In this document: positions 17,822 through 27,108 of the stretch, in pieces
Numbering within the stretch: position 1 is the first letter of the stretch
Layout of the letters: every line of letters begins with the position of its first letter
Assembly: GCF_014646275.1 (NCBI RefSeq)
Contig: NZ_BMND01000014.1
Location: 62,001 to 126,000 of the forward strand
Length of the DNA stretch: 64,000 nucleotides
DNA from: Streptomyces kronopolitis
Lineage (GTDB): Bacteria > Actinomycetota > Actinomycetes > Streptomycetales > Streptomycetaceae
Reading direction: 5' to 3'
Notes under the pieces: generated by a model
What the model saw: the letters and a program-made list of their open reading frames with translations, nothing else
What the model was told of the DNA's origin: nothing
The model's database searches: none
Position numbers and translations under genes: made by a program

Positions 17822-17853
17822 ACCGGGGCGTGATCAACCGATCACGCCCCGGT
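17822..17853 (+). terminator. Terminator closing the PknG locus
   Basis: Perfect 14-bp stem ACCGGGGCGTGATC / GATCACGCCCCGGT with AACC loop, followed by GGCTTTT, 22 bases after the FHA gene stop. Confidence 0.8.
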
Positions 17854-17928
17854 GGCTTTTGCGGGCCGGGGCGTCCGCTTCGACCTACGACCTCCGTCCT
17901 CGGCCGCGGTGTCTGCCACCATGGACGG

Positions 17929-18333
17929 GTGAACAAGATTCCGCACGGCACGCTCGAGGAGCAGACCTTCTACGAACAGGTCGGTGGCGAGGAGACCTTC
18001 CGGCGCCTGGTGCACCGCTTCTACCAGGGAGTCGCCGAGGACCCGCTGCTGCGGCCGATGTACCCCGAGGAGGACCTCGGCCCGGCCGAGGAACGGCTCA
18101 CCCTGTTCCTCATGCAGTACTGGGGCGGCCCCCGGACGTACAGCGACGGCCGCGGACACCCCCGGCTGCGGATGCGGCACGCCCCGTTCACCGTCGACCG
18201 GGCCGCCCACGACGCCTGGCTGCGGCACATGCGCGAGGCGGTCGACTCCCTCGGCCTGTCCGAGGCGCACGAGACGCAGCTGTGGAACTACCTGACGTAC
18301 GCGGCCGCCACAATGATCAACGCCGCGGACTGA
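17929..18333 (+). CDS. glbO: Truncated haemoglobin, group II (GlbO type)
   Basis: 134-residue truncated globin. It has the group II features YEQVGGEETFRRLVHRFY near the start, LFLMQYWGGPRTYS around residues 60-74, the proximal histidine in RMRHAPFTVD and the tryptophan of AWLRHMREAV. Such proteins bind oxygen or nitric oxide and are linked to respiration and detoxification. GTG 17929 is chosen because the protein then begins NKIPHGTLEEQTFYEQVGG at normal family length; the longer frame upstream runs through the terminator. It stands alone between the signalling locus and the exporter. Confidence 0.88.
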   Translation: MNKIPHGTLEEQTFYEQVGGEETFRRLVHRFYQGVAEDPLLRPMYPEEDLGPAEERLTLFLMQYWGGPRTYSDGRGHPRLRMRHAPFTVDRAAHDAWLRHMREAVDSLGLSEAHETQLWNYLTYAAATMINAAD

Positions 18334-18471
18334 GAAACACCTCACAGCGAGCGGCGCCCGGCCGGCGTCGCCATGTTCCGGCCAAGATTTATCCACAGCC
18401 CACCCCCCTCACCACCCTCGTCTGACACCATTCGTTCGTCTGTGTGGTGCTGAGCGCGGCAAGGGGGGCCC

Positions 18472-21400
18472 GTGTCCGGCTTTGTCTTTCTACGGGTGCG
18501 GGCGCACCGTCTTCTGCTGACCGCCGCGTTGCTGTCGGTGCTGCTGACCACCGCCGTGCTCACGACACTGGCCGCCTTCTCCGGCGCGGTGGGGGATGCG
18601 GGCCTGCGGCAGGCCCTGCGGACCCGCGCCGCCCCGGCCGCCGCGCTCCGGGTCACGGCCCAACTTCCCGCCGGACAACGGGAGTCAGCGAACCGGGCGG
18701 TCGTCCAAGGCGCCCGGCGGACCTTCGACGGACTGCCGTTCACGGTCCGCACCCTGGTCCGCTCCGGGCCGTACGCCCTGCCCCGCTCGCTCCGTCCGGC
18801 GCAGGCGCGCGCGGAGGATCCGGATCTCACCCAGCTCGCCGCCCTGGACCGCTCCCGGCTCACCCTCACCGCCGGCCGCTGGCCCACGGCGGTCCGGCGC
18901 GGCCCGCTGCCCGTCGCGGTGCCGGCCGCCGCGGCCGCCCGACTGGGGATCGCGCCCGGCCGGCGACTCACCCTGGACAACCGGCTGTCCGGCCCCGCCC
19001 ATCTGGCGGTCGAGGTCACGGGCGTCTACCGGCCCACCGACCGCTTCGACCCGTACTGGAAGCTCGACGAGCTGGGCGGGCGCGGGGTGCGCACCGTGGG
19101 ATTCACCACCTACGGTCCGCTGTACACCGATCCGGCGGCATTCGGCGACGGGGCGGGTCCAGGAGCCGGCGTGGCCCCGGACACGGTGGGCTGGCTCGCC
19201 GCCGCCGACTTCCGCCCGCTGACCGCGGACCGGCTGCCCGCCCTGAGCGCCGCCGCCACTGCGGCACCCAAGGCGCTGATGGCCGATCCGGTGTTCGCGG
19301 GCCGGGCGACCGCCACCACCGATCTTCCCGGCACACTGGGGCAGTTGCGGCGGGCGCTGCTGGTGAACCGCTCGACGATCCTGATCGTCGCGCTGCAGCT
19401 GATCCTGCTGGCCGGCTGCGCGCTGCTGCTGGTCGCCCGGATGCTGAGCACCGAACGGACCGGTGAGACGGCACTGTTGCGGGCCCGCGGCGGCTCCCGG
19501 CGGCGGATCGCCGGACTGGCGCTGGCCGAGTCGCTGCTGCTGGCCGCCCCGGCCGCGGTCGGCGCACCGCTGCTGACCGGCCCACTGCTGCGCCTGCTGG
19601 CCGCCCACGGCGCACCGGCCCGCAGCGGACTGCCGCTGGACACCGGACTCACCGCCACGACCTGGCTGACCGGCATCGCCGTGGCGCTGGGCTGCGCCCT
19701 CGCGGTCGCCGCCCCGGCACTGCTGCGCACCGGCCCCGGCGACCCGCACACCCGCCGGACGCGGCCGCCGCGCGGTGCGCCGGGGCCCTCCGCCGCGCGA
19801 GCCGAGTGGCGGACCTGGGGACGGACGGGCGCGGACCTCGGGCTGCTGGTGATCGCCGGGGTCGCCTACTGGCAGCTCCGGCGGCAGACCGCGGACGGCG
19901 CGGGCAGCGGGGTGCTGACCGGGGACACCGCCGGCCGGTTCGGCATCGATCCGGTGCTGGTGGCCGCCCCGGCGCTGGCGCTGCTCGCGGGAACGGTGCT
20001 GACCCTGCGGCTGCTGCCGCTCGCCGCCCGGATCGCCGAACGGGGCGCGGCCCGCGCCCGGGGGCTCGCCGCGGCGCTGGCCGGCTGGCAGATCAGCCGC
20101 CGCCCGCAGCGCGGCGCCGGGCCCGTACTGCTGCTGGTGCTGGCCACCGCCCTGGGCATGCTGGCGATCGGCCAGGGCGCCTCGTGGAGCCGTTCGCAGG
20201 ACGACCAGGCCGACTTCCGCGCGGCCGCACCGGTACGCGTCCTGGCGAGCCGGATCCCGCCCCTGGGCCAGGGCGGGGCGTACGAGGCCCTGCCCGGGGT
20301 GGCCGCGGCGCTGCCCGCCGGGCTGACCGGGCTCGACCTGCCGGACGGCAAGAACTCCTCGCTGCTCGCCCTGGACACCCGGCGCTCGGCGGGCGCGCTG
20401 CTGCCGCGCGGCGATCTGATGGGCGGCACCGCGGACGGTCCGGCGGGCGCGGCGGCGGACCGGCTGCTGCGCGCGGTGGCCCCGCGCACCGGGCCCGCGG
20501 CGGGCGTGGAACTTCCCCCGCACACCGACCGGTTACGGCTGACGGCGACCCTGCGCTCGCTGCGGACGCTGCCGGTCCCCCCGCGCCAGCCCGTGCCCGG
20601 CGCGGACGCCGACCCGCAGGACACCGGCCCGGTGCCCGCGGACCTCTCCGTCCTCCTCACCGACCGCCACGGCGTTCCGTACTCCCTCCCGCTCGGCTCG
20701 CTCCCGGCCGACGGCCGGCCGCACACCCTCACCGCGGACCTCGCCGCCGCTTCCGGTGGCGCAGCGGGCCGCCCGGCCGGTCCGCTGCGGCTGACCGGCC
20801 TGGTCGCCGGCCTGGACCAGCCGCCGGTCCCGCACCGCCAGCAACTCACCGTCACCACCGCCGAGACCACCGCCGGCACCGGCCCGCCCCGGCCCCTCAC
20901 CACCCCCGCCGCCCTCCGCTGGCAGCCGAGGGTCACCGATGCCAGCCCCTCTGTCGGCGAGGCGTCCGGCCCCCGGGCCGGCCGGGCCGGCGTCCCCCGC
21001 GGCGGACTGCTGTCCCAGACCTACGACACCGGCGCCCGGCTGGACGCGTACGGCGCGTGGGTGACGACGCTGCGGATCACCGCCGCACACGCCGCGCGGC
21101 CGCCGCTCACCGCCGTCGCCACCGGGGCCTTTCTGCGCGACGGCGGATCGAAGGTCGGCTCCGTCGTCGAGATACCGGTCAACGGGCAGCCGCTGAAGGC
21201 CCGGATCGTCCGGGCGGTCCGCGCGCTGCCGGGACCGGCCGACGCACCGGCCACCGGCGGACTGCTGGCCGACCTCGGCGCCGTCAACGAGGCGCTGTCC
21301 GACCACGGTGCCCCGCCGCTGACCGCCACCGAGTGGTGGCTGCGCCCCGAGCCGGGCGCGGCGGCCCGGGTCGCCGGGGCGCTGCGGGCCCGCCCGGACA

Positions 21401-21891
21401 CCGACCCGGACCAGGTCCTGGTCCGCGACGAGATCGCCGGGCAGCTGCACGACGATCCGCTGGGGCTCGGCCCGCAGACCGCGCTGGGGGCGGCCGCCGC
21501 GGTCGCCGTCGCGCTGGCGGCGGTCGGCTTCGGGGTCGGCGCCGCCGCCTCGGTCCGCGAACGGACCGCGGAATTCGCGGTGTTGCGTGCCCTGGGCGCG
21601 CCGCGCGGGCAGCCGGCCCGGATGATCGCCGCCGAGCAGGGCGTCCTGATCGCGCTGGCGCTGGGCGTCGGCGCGGCGCTGGGCACGGCGCTGACCCGGG
21701 CGGTCGTCCCGCTGGTCGTGCTCACCGAGCAGGCGGGCCGTCCGGTGCCGCCGGTGCTGGTGGAGCTGCCGGCCGGCCCGGTGGTGGCGCTGCTGGCGGC
21801 GGTCGCCGCGGTGCCGCTGCTGGTCGTCGCGGCCCTCGGGCTGCGCCCCGGCGACCCGGTGCGGGCCCTGCGCGGCCAAGGAGCGCGGTGA
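18472..21891 (+). CDS. FtsX-type ABC transporter permease (large)
   Basis: 1,139-residue membrane protein with two FtsX-like permease halves. A membrane helix lies near residues 13-35, a large extracytoplasmic region follows, and clusters of helices are seen near 295-330, 345-375 and 385-420, then near 450-570 and at the C-terminal end (about 995-1130). The typical FtsX stretch LLRARGGSRRRIAGLALAES appears in the first half and VLRALGAPRGQPARMIAAEQ in the second. The partner permease and ATPase follow directly, forming a MacB/Lol-like three-gene exporter whose substrate cannot be read from sequence. The GTG start at 18472 has an AAGGGGGG site. Confidence 0.85.
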   Translation: MSGFVFLRVRAHRLLLTAALLSVLLTTAVLTTLAAFSGAVGDAGLRQALRTRAAPAAALRVTAQLPAGQRESANRAVVQGARRTFDGLPFTVRTLVRSGPYALPRSLRPAQARAEDPDLTQLAALDRSRLTLTAGRWPTAVRRGPLPVAVPAAAAARLGIAPGRRLTLDNRLSGPAHLAVEVTGVYRPTDRFDPYWKLDELGGRGVRTVGFTTYGPLYTDPAAFGDGAGPGAGVAPDTVGWLAAADFRPLTADRLPALSAAATAAPKALMADPVFAGRATATTDLPGTLGQLRRALLVNRSTILIVALQLILLAGCALLLVARMLSTERTGETALLRARGGSRRRIAGLALAESLLLAAPAAVGAPLLTGPLLRLLAAHGAPARSGLPLDTGLTATTWLTGIAVALGCALAVAAPALLRTGPGDPHTRRTRPPRGAPGPSAARAEWRTWGRTGADLGLLVIAGVAYWQLRRQTADGAGSGVLTGDTAGRFGIDPVLVAAPALALLAGTVLTLRLLPLAARIAERGAARARGLAAALAGWQISRRPQRGAGPVLLLVLATALGMLAIGQGASWSRSQDDQADFRAAAPVRVLASRIPPLGQGGAYEALPGVAAALPAGLTGLDLPDGKNSSLLALDTRRSAGALLPRGDLMGGTADGPAGAAADRLLRAVAPRTGPAAGVELPPHTDRLRLTATLRSLRTLPVPPRQPVPGADADPQDTGPVPADLSVLLTDRHGVPYSLPLGSLPADGRPHTLTADLAAASGGAAGRPAGPLRLTGLVAGLDQPPVPHRQQLTVTTAETTAGTGPPRPLTTPAALRWQPRVTDASPSVGEASGPRAGRAGVPRGGLLSQTYDTGARLDAYGAWVTTLRITAAHAARPPLTAVATGAFLRDGGSKVGSVVEIPVNGQPLKARIVRAVRALPGPADAPATGGLLADLGAVNEALSDHGAPPLTATEWWLRPEPGAAARVAGALRARPDTDPDQVLVRDEIAGQLHDDPLGLGPQTALGAAAAVAVALAAVGFGVGAAASVRERTAEFAVLRALGAPRGQPARMIAAEQGVLIALALGVGAALGTALTRAVVPLVVLTEQAGRPVPPVLVELPAGPVVALLAAVAAVPLLVVAALGLRPGDPVRALRGQGAR

Positions 21892-21892
21892 G

Positions 21893-24664
21893 ATGACCAG
21901 ATACCCCGTGGCCCCGGCCCCCACCGGACGAAGTGCGCCGGTGCACACCCCGCCCCGCACGCACTGGTGGCGCGCCCGGCTGCGCGCCTCGCGCACCACC
22001 GCCCTGGCACTGGCCGCCCTCGTCCTGGTCACGGCCTTCCTGGCGGCGGCGTTCCCGCGCGCGAGGGAGGCGTACGAGACCGACGGGGTGCGCCATGCAC
22101 TCGGCTCGGCGCCGCCCGACCAACGGACGGTGGAGATCACCGTCTCGCGCGCGGACCTGACCGGCGGCGACACGGCGGCCGCCTACGCCGCGCCGGAGCT
22201 CGCCCGCCAGGACCGTGCGATCCGCGGGCAGTTCACCGCCCCGCTGCGGATCGCCGCGGCCGACGCCGTGCACGGCGTCCGCACCACCAAGGCACCGGCC
22301 GCACAGGACGCCTGGCTGCCCCGGCCGGAGGGTCTCACCCCGCTCCTGTCCCTGTACGCCGTGTCCGGTCTGGACCGGCACGCCGGCGTCACCCGGGGGC
22401 GGCTGCCGCATGCCGCGCGTCCGGGGGCGCGCACCCTGGAGGCGGCGGTCACCGTCGCCACCGCCCGCACCCTCCATCTGCACGAGGGCAGCCGGCTGCA
22501 TCTGGCGGGGCTGACGGTCCGGATCTGCGGACTGCTCACCCCGCGCGCCCCGCAGGGCCCGTACTGGGCGGTGGATCCGCTGATGGCCACCGCCCGCCAG
22601 GACGTGTCGGTGGGCCCGCCGCCGCAGAGGTACTGGCGGGCCGGTCTGCTGCTGGCGCCGGGGGACGGCCCGGCGCTGCCGGCCGCCGCCGAGCCGGAGA
22701 AGTTCTGGCGCTACCCCCTCGACACCGGCGCGCTGACCGGCCGGGACGCCCCGCTGCTGCGGGAGCGGCTGGTCTCCCTCGAACACGGCGCGGCGCAGGC
22801 CCGGTTGCGCACGGTCGCGGGCGCCGGCGCGCTGGCCGACAGCGCGGTGGACGGGCTGCTGGACTCCTTCGCCCGGACGCGGGCGGCGATCGCGCCGGTC
22901 CTCGCGGTGGCCGCGTGCGGGATCGGCACCGTGGCGGCGGTGGTGCTGCTGATGACCGCCGGACCGGCCGCGGCCCGGCGGCACGCCGAGCTGGCCCTGC
23001 TGCGGGCCCGCGGCGCCTCACTGGCCGGGCTGACCGGGCAACTGGCGGCGGAGACCGCGACGGTGGCGCTGCCCGCGGCCGCGGCCGGCGGCGGCCTGGC
23101 GCTGCTGGTGCCCGGGGAACGTCTACTGCCCTCGCTGCTGGCGGCTGCCGCGGTCGGGCTGCTGGGCACGCTCGCCCTGCCGCTGCGGGCCGCCGCCGCC
23201 CACCGCCGGGCCCGCCCCGCCGAGCGCGGCGACCTGGTGCGGGCCCGCCCCTCCCGGCGCCGTACGGTCGCCGAACTGACCCTGCTGGTACTGGCGGTGG
23301 GCGCGGTGCTCGCCCTGCGCCGCCGCGGTACGGCCGGCGGGGTGGACACCCTGGTCAGCGCGGCCCCGGTGCTGCTCGCGGGCATCGCCGCGCTGGTCCT
23401 GACGCGGCTGTATCCGCTCCCGCTGCGGCTGGCCGCCCGGCCCGCCGCCCGGCGGGCCGGGCTGACCGGGTTCCTGTCGCTGGCCCGCGCGGGCCGCGCC
23501 CCGGCCACCGCCGGGCTGCCGCTGCTGGCCCTGGTGGTGGCGCTGACCACGGCCTCCTTCGGGGGCTCGGTGCTCGCCGGGGTCGCCACGGCACGCGACC
23601 ACGCGGCGCTGACCGCGGTCGGCGCCGAGGCCCGGATATCCGCCGGCCGTGCCCTCCCGGAGGCCCTGCGGCGCGCGGTCGCCAGGTTGCCGGGCGTCAC
23701 GGACGCCGTGCCGGTACGCATCGGCATCCAGCCCGCCGACGACAACGGGCCACCGCTCTACCTGGTCATCGCCGATGCCGAGGCCTACTCCCGGCTCGCC
23801 CGCGCCACCGGCCTGGGCGCCTTCGACGCGCGCGAACTGGCCGACCCGGGCGGCGACCGGCCGCTGCCCGCGCTGGTCCCGCCCGATTTCGTGACCCGCT
23901 TCGGGCGCGCCCCGATGGCCCTGCAACCGGAGTTCGGCCAGCTGGTGATCCGTCCGCAGGTCGTGCGCGGCGACACCCCCGCGCAGCCCGGCGGTGACTT
24001 CGTGGTCATCAACTCCCGGAGCGTGGCCCGGCTGCATCCGGACACCTACGCCGACCCCGCCAACGGCCCCTCCCTCCTGCTGCTGTCCGGCCACGCCCTC
24101 GACGCCGGGGCCCTGCGCACCGCCCTGCGCGCCCACACCCCGCCGTCGGCGCAGCCCGCCCGGCTGAGCCTGCGCTCCGCCGAACGCGCCACACTGGCCG
24201 ACTCGCCCCTCCAGCAGGGCGCGGAACGCCTCTACACGACCGCCGTCGGGGCCGGGGCCGGCTTCGCCCTGCTCGCCCTGCTGCTGTCCCTCCTCCGGGA
24301 CGCCCCGCAGCGCGCCCAACTCCTGGCCAGGCTGCGCACGATGGGCCTGACACCGGCCCAGGGGCGGCGGCTGATGATCCTGGAGGCGCTGCCGCAGGTC
24401 CTGCTCGCGGCCCTGGGAGGCGTGTTGACCGGCGCCGCCGCGATCCAGCTGCTGGGCCCGGGGACGGACCTGACCCCGCTCGCCCTCCCCGGCGCCCCGG
24501 GAGACGGCGCGCGGAACGCCGTACGACTGCCCTTCGATGCCGCGTCCCTGCTGCTGCCGTCGGCGGGCGTGCTCGTCCTGGCTCTTGCGGTGGTCCTGGC
24601 CCAGGCCCGGTGGAGCGGACGGCGCCGCGAGAGCACCGAGTTGAGAGCGGGGGACCCCCGATGA
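21893..24664 (+). CDS. FtsX-type ABC transporter permease
   Basis: 923-residue second permease of the exporter. It has a membrane helix at about 39-58, an extracytoplasmic domain, helices near 330-355, 380-395 and 405-430, further ones around 465-560, and a C-terminal FtsX bundle at about 780-915. LLRARGASLAGLTGQLAAE and LLARLRTMGLTPAQGRRLM are the FtsX coupling-helix-like segments. AAGGAG precedes the ATG, one base after the previous stop, and the TGA overlaps the ATG of the ATPase gene, so the three are co-translated. Confidence 0.85.
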   Translation: MTRYPVAPAPTGRSAPVHTPPRTHWWRARLRASRTTALALAALVLVTAFLAAAFPRAREAYETDGVRHALGSAPPDQRTVEITVSRADLTGGDTAAAYAAPELARQDRAIRGQFTAPLRIAAADAVHGVRTTKAPAAQDAWLPRPEGLTPLLSLYAVSGLDRHAGVTRGRLPHAARPGARTLEAAVTVATARTLHLHEGSRLHLAGLTVRICGLLTPRAPQGPYWAVDPLMATARQDVSVGPPPQRYWRAGLLLAPGDGPALPAAAEPEKFWRYPLDTGALTGRDAPLLRERLVSLEHGAAQARLRTVAGAGALADSAVDGLLDSFARTRAAIAPVLAVAACGIGTVAAVVLLMTAGPAAARRHAELALLRARGASLAGLTGQLAAETATVALPAAAAGGGLALLVPGERLLPSLLAAAAVGLLGTLALPLRAAAAHRRARPAERGDLVRARPSRRRTVAELTLLVLAVGAVLALRRRGTAGGVDTLVSAAPVLLAGIAALVLTRLYPLPLRLAARPAARRAGLTGFLSLARAGRAPATAGLPLLALVVALTTASFGGSVLAGVATARDHAALTAVGAEARISAGRALPEALRRAVARLPGVTDAVPVRIGIQPADDNGPPLYLVIADAEAYSRLARATGLGAFDARELADPGGDRPLPALVPPDFVTRFGRAPMALQPEFGQLVIRPQVVRGDTPAQPGGDFVVINSRSVARLHPDTYADPANGPSLLLLSGHALDAGALRTALRAHTPPSAQPARLSLRSAERATLADSPLQQGAERLYTTAVGAGAGFALLALLLSLLRDAPQRAQLLARLRTMGLTPAQGRRLMILEALPQVLLAALGGVLTGAAAIQLLGPGTDLTPLALPGAPGDGARNAVRLPFDAASLLLPSAGVLVLALAVVLAQARWSGRRRESTELRAGDPR

Positions 24665-25869
24665 CCACACGACCCGACGACACCCCACGGCCCGACAGCA
24701 CCACACGGCCCGACAGCACCGCACCACCGACGGCGCACGGCCCGGCGGCGCACACCCCGGAGGGGCACGCTCCGGAGGGGCACGCCCCGGAGGCGCACGC
24801 CCCGGAGGCGCACGCCCCGGAGTTGGCCCCGGCCGCCCGGCCCCCCGCCGCCGCTCCCGCCGGCCTGGCCGAGCTGGAGCGGCGTGCGGCCTCCCGGCAG
24901 GGCCGCCCCGCCTACGGGCACGACGCGCTGATCGCCTGCGACCGGCTGGTGCGGGTCTTCACCACCGACGGGGTCGAGGTGCAGGCCCTCCAGGGACTCG
25001 ATCTGCTGGTCGCCGAGGGTGAGTTGATGGCGCTGGTCGGGGCGTCCGGCAGCGGCAAGTCGACGTTGATGAACATCCTGGCGGGCCTGGACGTGCCGAC
25101 CGCGGGCGCCGCCACGGTCGCCGGCCGCGATCTGCTGACGATGGACGGCCGCGCCCGGCTCGGCTACCGCCGTGACGTCGTCGGCTTCGTCTGGCAGCAG
25201 ACCGCCCGCAACCTCCTGCCGTATCTGACGGCGCTGCAGAACGTCATGCTGCCGATGCAGCTGCGCGGCGGCCGTCGGCGGGCGGCCCGCGCGAAGGCGG
25301 CCGGCGAGCTGCTGTCGATGCTCGCCCTCGACCACTGCCGGGGCCGCCGTCCGCACCAGCTCTCCGGCGGCGAGCAGCAGCGCACCGCGATCGCGGTCGC
25401 GCTGGCCAACACCCCGTCCGTGCTGCTGGCCGACGAGCCGACCGGCGAACTGGACTCACACACCGCCGAGCAGGTCTTCACGGCGTTCCGTACCGCCAAC
25501 GAGGAGCTGGGCACCACGATCGTGATCGTCACCCATGACCAGGCGGTGGCGAGCGAGGTACGGCGCACGGTCGCGATCCGCGACGGCCGGACGTCCTCGG
25601 AGGTGCTGCGGCGCACCGAACGCGACGCCGCGACCGGCCGGGAGTCCCTGGTGGCCCGCGAGTACGCGATGCTCGACCGCGCGGGCCGGCTGCAACTGCC
25701 CGCCGAGTACACCCACAGCCTGGGGATGGAACACCGCGTCCTGCTGGAGCTGGAGAGCGACCACATCGGGGTCTGGCCCGACCGCACCGCGGACGCGGCG
25801 GCCCGGGCCCGCGGCACGGAAGGGGACGAAGACGCCGAAAGAAGCGGGACCGCGGACGGAAAGCGCTAG
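24661..25869 (+). CDS. ABC transporter ATP-binding protein (LolD/MacB-like)
   Basis: 402-residue ATPase. After a disordered N-terminal tail (about residues 1-80) with pentapeptide repeats of the type HAPEA, the nucleotide-binding domain shows Walker A GASGSGKST near 124-132, the signature LSGGEQQRTAIAVALAN near 238, and Walker B LLADEPTGELDS. A C-terminal extension of about 90 residues follows the switch histidine (VTHDQAVAS) and contains a REYAMLDRAGRLQLPAEY segment. The two FtsX-like permeases directly upstream make this the energy subunit of their exporter. The ATG overlaps the second permease stop by four bases. Confidence 0.9.
   Translation: MTTRPDDTPRPDSTTRPDSTAPPTAHGPAAHTPEGHAPEGHAPEAHAPEAHAPELAPAARPPAAAPAGLAELERRAASRQGRPAYGHDALIACDRLVRVFTTDGVEVQALQGLDLLVAEGELMALVGASGSGKSTLMNILAGLDVPTAGAATVAGRDLLTMDGRARLGYRRDVVGFVWQQTARNLLPYLTALQNVMLPMQLRGGRRRAARAKAAGELLSMLALDHCRGRRPHQLSGGEQQRTAIAVALANTPSVLLADEPTGELDSHTAEQVFTAFRTANEELGTTIVIVTHDQAVASEVRRTVAIRDGRTSSEVLRRTERDAATGRESLVAREYAMLDRAGRLQLPAEYTHSLGMEHRVLLELESDHIGVWPDRTADAAARARGTEGDEDAERSGTADGKR
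24757..24816 (+). repeat. 15-bp tandem repeat inside the ATPase gene
   Basis: Four adjacent copies of CCGGAGGSGCACGCY encode the HAPEG/HAPEA pentapeptides of the disordered N-terminal tail. Copy number may vary between strains because the unit keeps the frame. Confidence 0.8.
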
Positions 25870-25870
25870 C

Positions 25871-25918
25871 TCCGCCGCAGCTCGCGCGCCCTGTTCCGCC
25901 GCACCTCGCGCGCCCTGT
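25871..25918. repeat. 24-bp tandem duplication between convergent genes
   Basis: Two adjacent 24-base copies (25871-25894 and 25895-25918) differing by one base, in the gap between the ABC ATPase stop and the convergent hypothetical gene. Confidence 0.75.
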
Positions 25919-25946
25919 CCGGGCACCCGGGTGGCGGCCGTCGCCC

Positions 25947-26672
25947 TCAGAGCGGTGTGACCGTGAGCCCCGACAGCCCCGTCGACCCCGCCGGTCCCCC
26001 GGTCCGTACGGCGACCGACCCGTAGGGGGTGCTCAGCCGCAGCCAGCCGCCCGCGGACAGCAGACTGAGCGGCGGGGGACGGGAGTCCGGGGCGCCGGCC
26101 GAGGCGACGCCGCCCACCAGCGCACCGGCCCGGGCCGGCCGCAGAAAGCCCAGCGACTGCGCGGCGTGGGCGGCGCGCAGCGGAAGGTGGGTGTCGCCGA
26201 GGGTGCGCGACCAGATCTCCTTGCCGATCCGGTCGCGTTCGGCGCGGGTGCGGTGCTGCGGCTCCAGCGCCTCGTCCCGGGACCGGAATTCGGCGACCGC
26301 GGCGGCCACCGCGCGCACCAGCGCCTCGGGCGCGGGCAGTCCCGGCACCCGCTGCCAGCCGCCGCGCGGCGGCAGCAGCCCGGTCCACGGCGGGCCGGTG
26401 ACCGCGGCGGGCACGGTCACCGCGTCCGACGACTCCTCGATGCCTTCGAGGAGTTCACCGGCCGAGACGGTGCTGTCGAGGGCGGTGTCCCCGGCGAGCC
26501 GGGCGGTGCGGATCGCCAGCACCTCGAACGACGGCGGGCGGCCGAAGACGGCGAGCACCCCGCCGCCGGCCTGGAGCCGGACCGCGGCGGCCTTGTCGTA
26601 GTGGATCAGCCGGGCCAGGAAGGCGGCGAGATCCGCCGCCTCCCCGGCGTCGGCGAGGTGGAGCACCGTCAT
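25947..26672 (-). CDS. Hypothetical protein, co-translated with thioesterase
   Basis: 241-residue protein without recognised enzyme motif, signal peptide or membrane helix. An alpha/beta N-terminal part (LHLADAGEAADLAAFLARL, VRLQAGGGVLAVFGRPPSFEVLAIRT) could be a small regulatory fold. The C-terminal half has the conserved-looking stretch GKEIWSRTLGDTHLPLRAAHAAQSLGFLRP. Its ATG overlaps the thioesterase stop (ATGA). It ends the minus-strand run that starts with ettA. Function unknown; a housekeeping role is suggested only by that linkage. Confidence 0.75.
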   Translation of the reverse strand: MTVLHLADAGEAADLAAFLARLIHYDKAAAVRLQAGGGVLAVFGRPPSFEVLAIRTARLAGDTALDSTVSAGELLEGIEESSDAVTVPAAVTGPPWTGLLPPRGGWQRVPGLPAPEALVRAVAAAVAEFRSRDEALEPQHRTRAERDRIGKEIWSRTLGDTHLPLRAAHAAQSLGFLRPARAGALVGGVASAGAPDSRPPPLSLLSAGGWLRLSTPYGSVAVRTGGPAGSTGLSGLTVTPL

Positions 26673-27103
26673 ACCGCGACGGCCCCCCGCTGGTGCGAGG
26701 CGTCGTCCAGATACTCCTTGAGGATCGTCTTCTCCTCCGCGGTGAGGCGGCGGGGACGCTCCTCGGTGAAGTTGTACGGGACGACGACGGTCGAGGCCCG
26801 CAGGTAGAGGGTGTCCTCGTCCTTGACCTCGTAGCCGACCGTCATCGACGCGGCGCTGATCTTCGTCACCCACAACTCGACGGTCACCGGCGCGTGCCGG
26901 TGGACCAGCGGCCGCACATAGTCGATCTCGTGCCGGGCGACGACCGAGCCGCCCGTGAACGACGGGCTGCCGTCCCCCGGCGCCAGCCGGCGCATGAAGT
27001 CGATCCGCGCCTCTTCGAGGTAGCGGACGAACACCGCGTTGTTGACATGGCCGAACGCGTCCATGTCCGACCAGCGCAGGGGGCAGGAGTAGAGGTGTCG
27101 CAC
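26669..27103 (-). CDS. Acyl-CoA thioesterase (hotdog fold, 4-HBT family)
   Basis: 144-residue single-domain hotdog thioesterase. The motif LRWSDMDAFGHVNNAVFVRYLEEARIDF near residues 8-35 carries the catalytic aspartate and the His-Val-Asn-Asn turn of the 4-hydroxybenzoyl-CoA thioesterase group. HEIDYVRPL and VTKISAASMTVGYEV follow at the expected spacing. It hydrolyses acyl-CoA in the cytoplasm; the acyl preference is unknown. The GTG at 27103 was chosen because it lies five bases after the ettA stop and gives normal family length; the longer frame reads back through ettA. Confidence 0.86.
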   Translation of the reverse strand: MRHLYSCPLRWSDMDAFGHVNNAVFVRYLEEARIDFMRRLAPGDGSPSFTGGSVVARHEIDYVRPLVHRHAPVTVELWVTKISAASMTVGYEVKDEDTLYLRASTVVVPYNFTEERPRRLTAEEKTILKEYLDDASHQRGAVAV

Positions 27104-27108
27104 GCCGG